Source of the DNA: JAAEQG01 sp023133475
GTDB lineage: Bacteria; Planctomycetota; Phycisphaerae; UBA1845
Assembly (NCBI GenBank): GCA_030631415.1
Contig: DAOVLE010000126.1
Span: forward strand, 1 to 14,888
Direction of reading: 5' to 3'
Length of the DNA stretch: 14,888 nucleotides
Made by a program: the position numbers and the translations under genes. Below, piece after piece: positions 13,749 to 14,888 of this stretch (the stretch's first letter is position 1; every line of letters starts with the position of its first letter). The notes under the pieces were generated by a model. It did no database searches. It saw only the letters and a program-made list of their open reading frames with translations, and had not been told where the DNA came from.

Positions 13749-14231
13749 TCACTTCTTGCCCAAGGCCCGTTGACGTTGGAAGAATTCCTGCAAGAGGCGG
13801 CGGCTCTCTTCTTCCAGCACACCGCTGGTCACTTTGACCTGATGGTTCGATCGGGGATCGCTGGTGATAGTATACAGTGATCCGCAGGCTCCTGTCTTGG
13901 GGTCTTCTGCCCCAAACACGAGTCGCTCGATACGGGCCAGCACCATCGCCCCGGCGCACATTGCGCACGGTTCCAGGGTGACGTACATCGTGCACTCGCT
14001 CAACCGCCAATCACCGACAAATGCGGCGGCGGCGGTCAGAGCGATCATTTCGGCGTGGGCGGTCGGGTCGGACAACTGTTGCCGCTGATTATGCCCGCGC
14101 CCGATGACCCGCCCGTAGCGAATCACCACCGCCCCAACAGGCACCTCATCGGCGGCGTCGGCATCCTGGGCCTCCTTGAGAGCCTCGCCCATGAACCGTT
14201 CGTCATCCTCATCCAACATGCCCATGGTCAT
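13749..14231 (-). CDS. tadA: tRNA-specific adenosine deaminase TadA
   Basis: This is a 160-residue zinc deaminase, the usual TadA length. It converts A34 to inosine in tRNA-Arg(ACG), which enables reading of CGN codons. Zinc ligands and the catalytic glutamate are in HAEM (H59, E61) and PCAMCAGAM (C89, C92); EVPVGAVV and GHNQ are typical of the family. The C-terminal helix with EFFQRQR fits TadA better than guanine or cytosine deaminases. The start is taken at 14231 (MTMGML), with GGTGG just upstream; ATGs at 14225 and 14219 are equally possible. The open frame runs another 309 bases upstream, but that part overlaps the transposase remnant on the other strand and has no deaminase features. 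An insertion-sequence remnant lies 87 bases upstream and may have replaced its original promoter. Confidence 0.92.
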   Translation of the reverse strand: MTMGMLDEDDERFMGEALKEAQDADAADEVPVGAVVIRYGRVIGRGHNQRQQLSDPTAHAEMIALTAAAAFVGDWRLSECTMYVTLEPCAMCAGAMVLARIERLVFGAEDPKTGACGSLYTITSDPRSNHQVKVTSGVLEEESRRLLQEFFQRQRALGKK

Positions 14232-14278
14232 ACCTGCCACCAAAGGCTTGGTCAAGAGTGTCTTGTCCTGGAATAGGT

Positions 14279-14318
14279 TGTCACTGTTATGAGTGATGTC
14301 CCTTTTCAGGAAAACGGC
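14279..14318 (+). mobile_element. possible left end of the IS3-type remnant
   Basis: IS3-family ends start with TG. TGTCACTGTT begins at 14279, 40 bases before the transposase ATG, a normal distance. The matching right end is lost, so the boundary cannot be confirmed here. Confidence 0.3.
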
Positions 14319-14801
14319 ATGAAGCGTCAGACAATCCGGAAGTACAGCATCAGTTTCAAGCGGCAAGTGATCACGGATTTGGAGAGTGGTCGGTTTGACT
14401 CGATGGAGTCTGCTCGGGTGCACTATGGCATTGCCGGGATAACGCGGCAGCACTACTACAAGGAGCGAATACAACGCAAGCGGCAGGTGGTTGGCGAACG
14501 GCTGGTTCTGGATTTGGTGTGCCAGGAGCGGGCCATGCAACCCAAACTCGGCGGCCGCAAGTTGTTGTACCTGATCTCGCCGGAGTTGGCATCGGCCGGT
14601 GTGTCGATCGGCCGGGACTGGTTCTTTAACCTATTGTCGAACCATGACTTGCTGATCGAGCGAACCACCCGCCAGTGCCGCACGACCAACAGTTGGCATG
14701 GTTTTGGGGTGTATCCGAACCTTCTCAAGAACATCGTCCTGACCGGGCCGCACCAGAGCCTCTCGTATGCCTGCCCGATGGCGGTCCACACCGCGGCGTG
14801 A
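14319..14801 (+). pseudogene. IS3-type transposase remnant (OrfA start fused to OrfB start, then truncated)
   Basis: Residues 1-40 (MKRQTIRKYS..HYGIAG) resemble the OrfA helix-turn-helix start of IS3 elements. From ITRQHYYKER (41) the sequence reads as the start of OrfB, with the PKLGGRKLLYLI, GRDWFFNLL, RTTNSWHGFGVYPNLL and LTGPHQ motifs that precede the catalytic domain. The rest of OrfA, including its leucine zipper and the usual frameshift region, is missing, so the fusion looks like an in-frame internal deletion. After LTGPHQ (ending 14756) the match stops, exactly where the first DDE aspartate would follow. The last 14 residues are unrelated sequence up to a TGA inside a hairpin. It cannot be an active transposase. 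AGGA seven bases before the ATG at 14319 supports that start. Confidence 0.8.
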
Positions 14802-14852
14802 TATTCCGCTGTTCCGGTCGCCCTCCGGGCTCCCTCCACAGCGGAATATCAC
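14798..14852. repeat. 15-bp hairpin at the new junction
   Basis: GTGATATTCCGCTGT (14798-14812) and its exact complement (14838-14852) surround a 25-base loop that has its own CCGG/CCGG pairing. It lies about 40 bases past the point where transposase similarity ends and 30 bases before a gene start. A subterminal hairpin of a second mobile element, or a leader structure, would fit. Confidence 0.6.
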
Positions 14853-14881
14853 GACAGATGTGCCGGAAAGGAGAACAACAA

Positions 14882-14888
14882 GTGACAA
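14882..14888 (+). CDS. start of a gene running off the window
   Basis: AAGGAG at 14868-14873 is followed after eight bases by GTG ACA A at the very end. The ribosome site is the best in the last kilobase, so a real gene probably starts here. Only two codons are visible, so nothing can be said of its product. Its position just after a broken transposase makes a second insertion-sequence gene possible. Confidence 0.4.

Noticed and set aside
14232..14540. Upstream extension of the tadA frame (about 103 residues)
   Set aside because: It overlaps the transposase remnant on the opposite strand, resembles nothing, and TadA is complete at 160 residues from 14231.
14456..14839. Minus-strand frame beginning in the terminal hairpin
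   Set aside because: It lies opposite clear OrfB motifs of the IS3 remnant, and its translation has no recognisable domain.
14757..14888. 5' end of a group II intron inserted in the transposase
   Set aside because: No GTGYG start is found at the break, and a ribosome site follows within 130 bases, too soon for the intron's structured RNA domains.

Overview
The window is a GC-rich piece of bacterial chromosome with ten intact protein genes, one broken transposase and the first two codons of a further gene. The likely source is a planctomycete, perhaps of the Phycisphaerae. That placement is an inference from the TTQPATTQPA-type linker of the exported FKBP protein, the signal-anchored Memo/AMMECR1 protein, and the dense palindromic repeats between genes. 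No rRNA, tRNA or marker gene is present to confirm it.

Layout. (1) Positions 299-6243, minus strand: a Memo-AMMECR1 fusion (AmmeMemoRadiSam proteins B+A), a lone beta-ketoacyl-ACP synthase, a YgeY-like M20 metallohydrolase, and RmuC. All are separated by repeat-filled spacers. (2) Positions 6634-12276, plus strand: a phosphohexomutase of the archaeal GlmM type, a SAM methyltransferase, an exported three-domain FKBP isomerase, and a large calcineurin-type metallophosphoesterase. (3) Positions 12312-14231, minus strand: tadA followed 18 bases later by an aminopeptidase P gene, the only tight gene pair here. (4) Positions 14279-14888: an IS3-type transposase remnant, internally deleted and truncated, joined to new sequence with a 15-bp hairpin and a ribosome site leading into a gene that runs off the edge. 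Gene content is mostly housekeeping, and I see no pathway joining the ten genes.

The most unusual part is the spacers. At least five repeat classes are interleaved. The first is a 21-bp palindrome containing TAGGGCGGGTTYCACCCGCC (seven good copies), whose TAG is the actual stop codon of three different genes. The second is a MITE-like element of about 142-192 bp with 27-bp terminal inverted repeats, themselves palindromic around CCCGGCATTTATGCCGGG (one intact, one decayed, one truncated copy). The third is heptamer runs (GAAAATT, TGGAGAA, AGTCCAA, GCGTGRR) resembling the short tandemly repeated repetitive sequences known from cyanobacteria. The fourth is a 30-base CTCTGCG-rich sequence present twice, identical and inverted. 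The fifth is a tandem TTTAGCGGC element. They recur in a similar order in different spacers and many fold into stems with three-base purine loops, so they look like an organised family of gene-end elements. I see no CRISPR array, defence locus or biosynthetic cluster.
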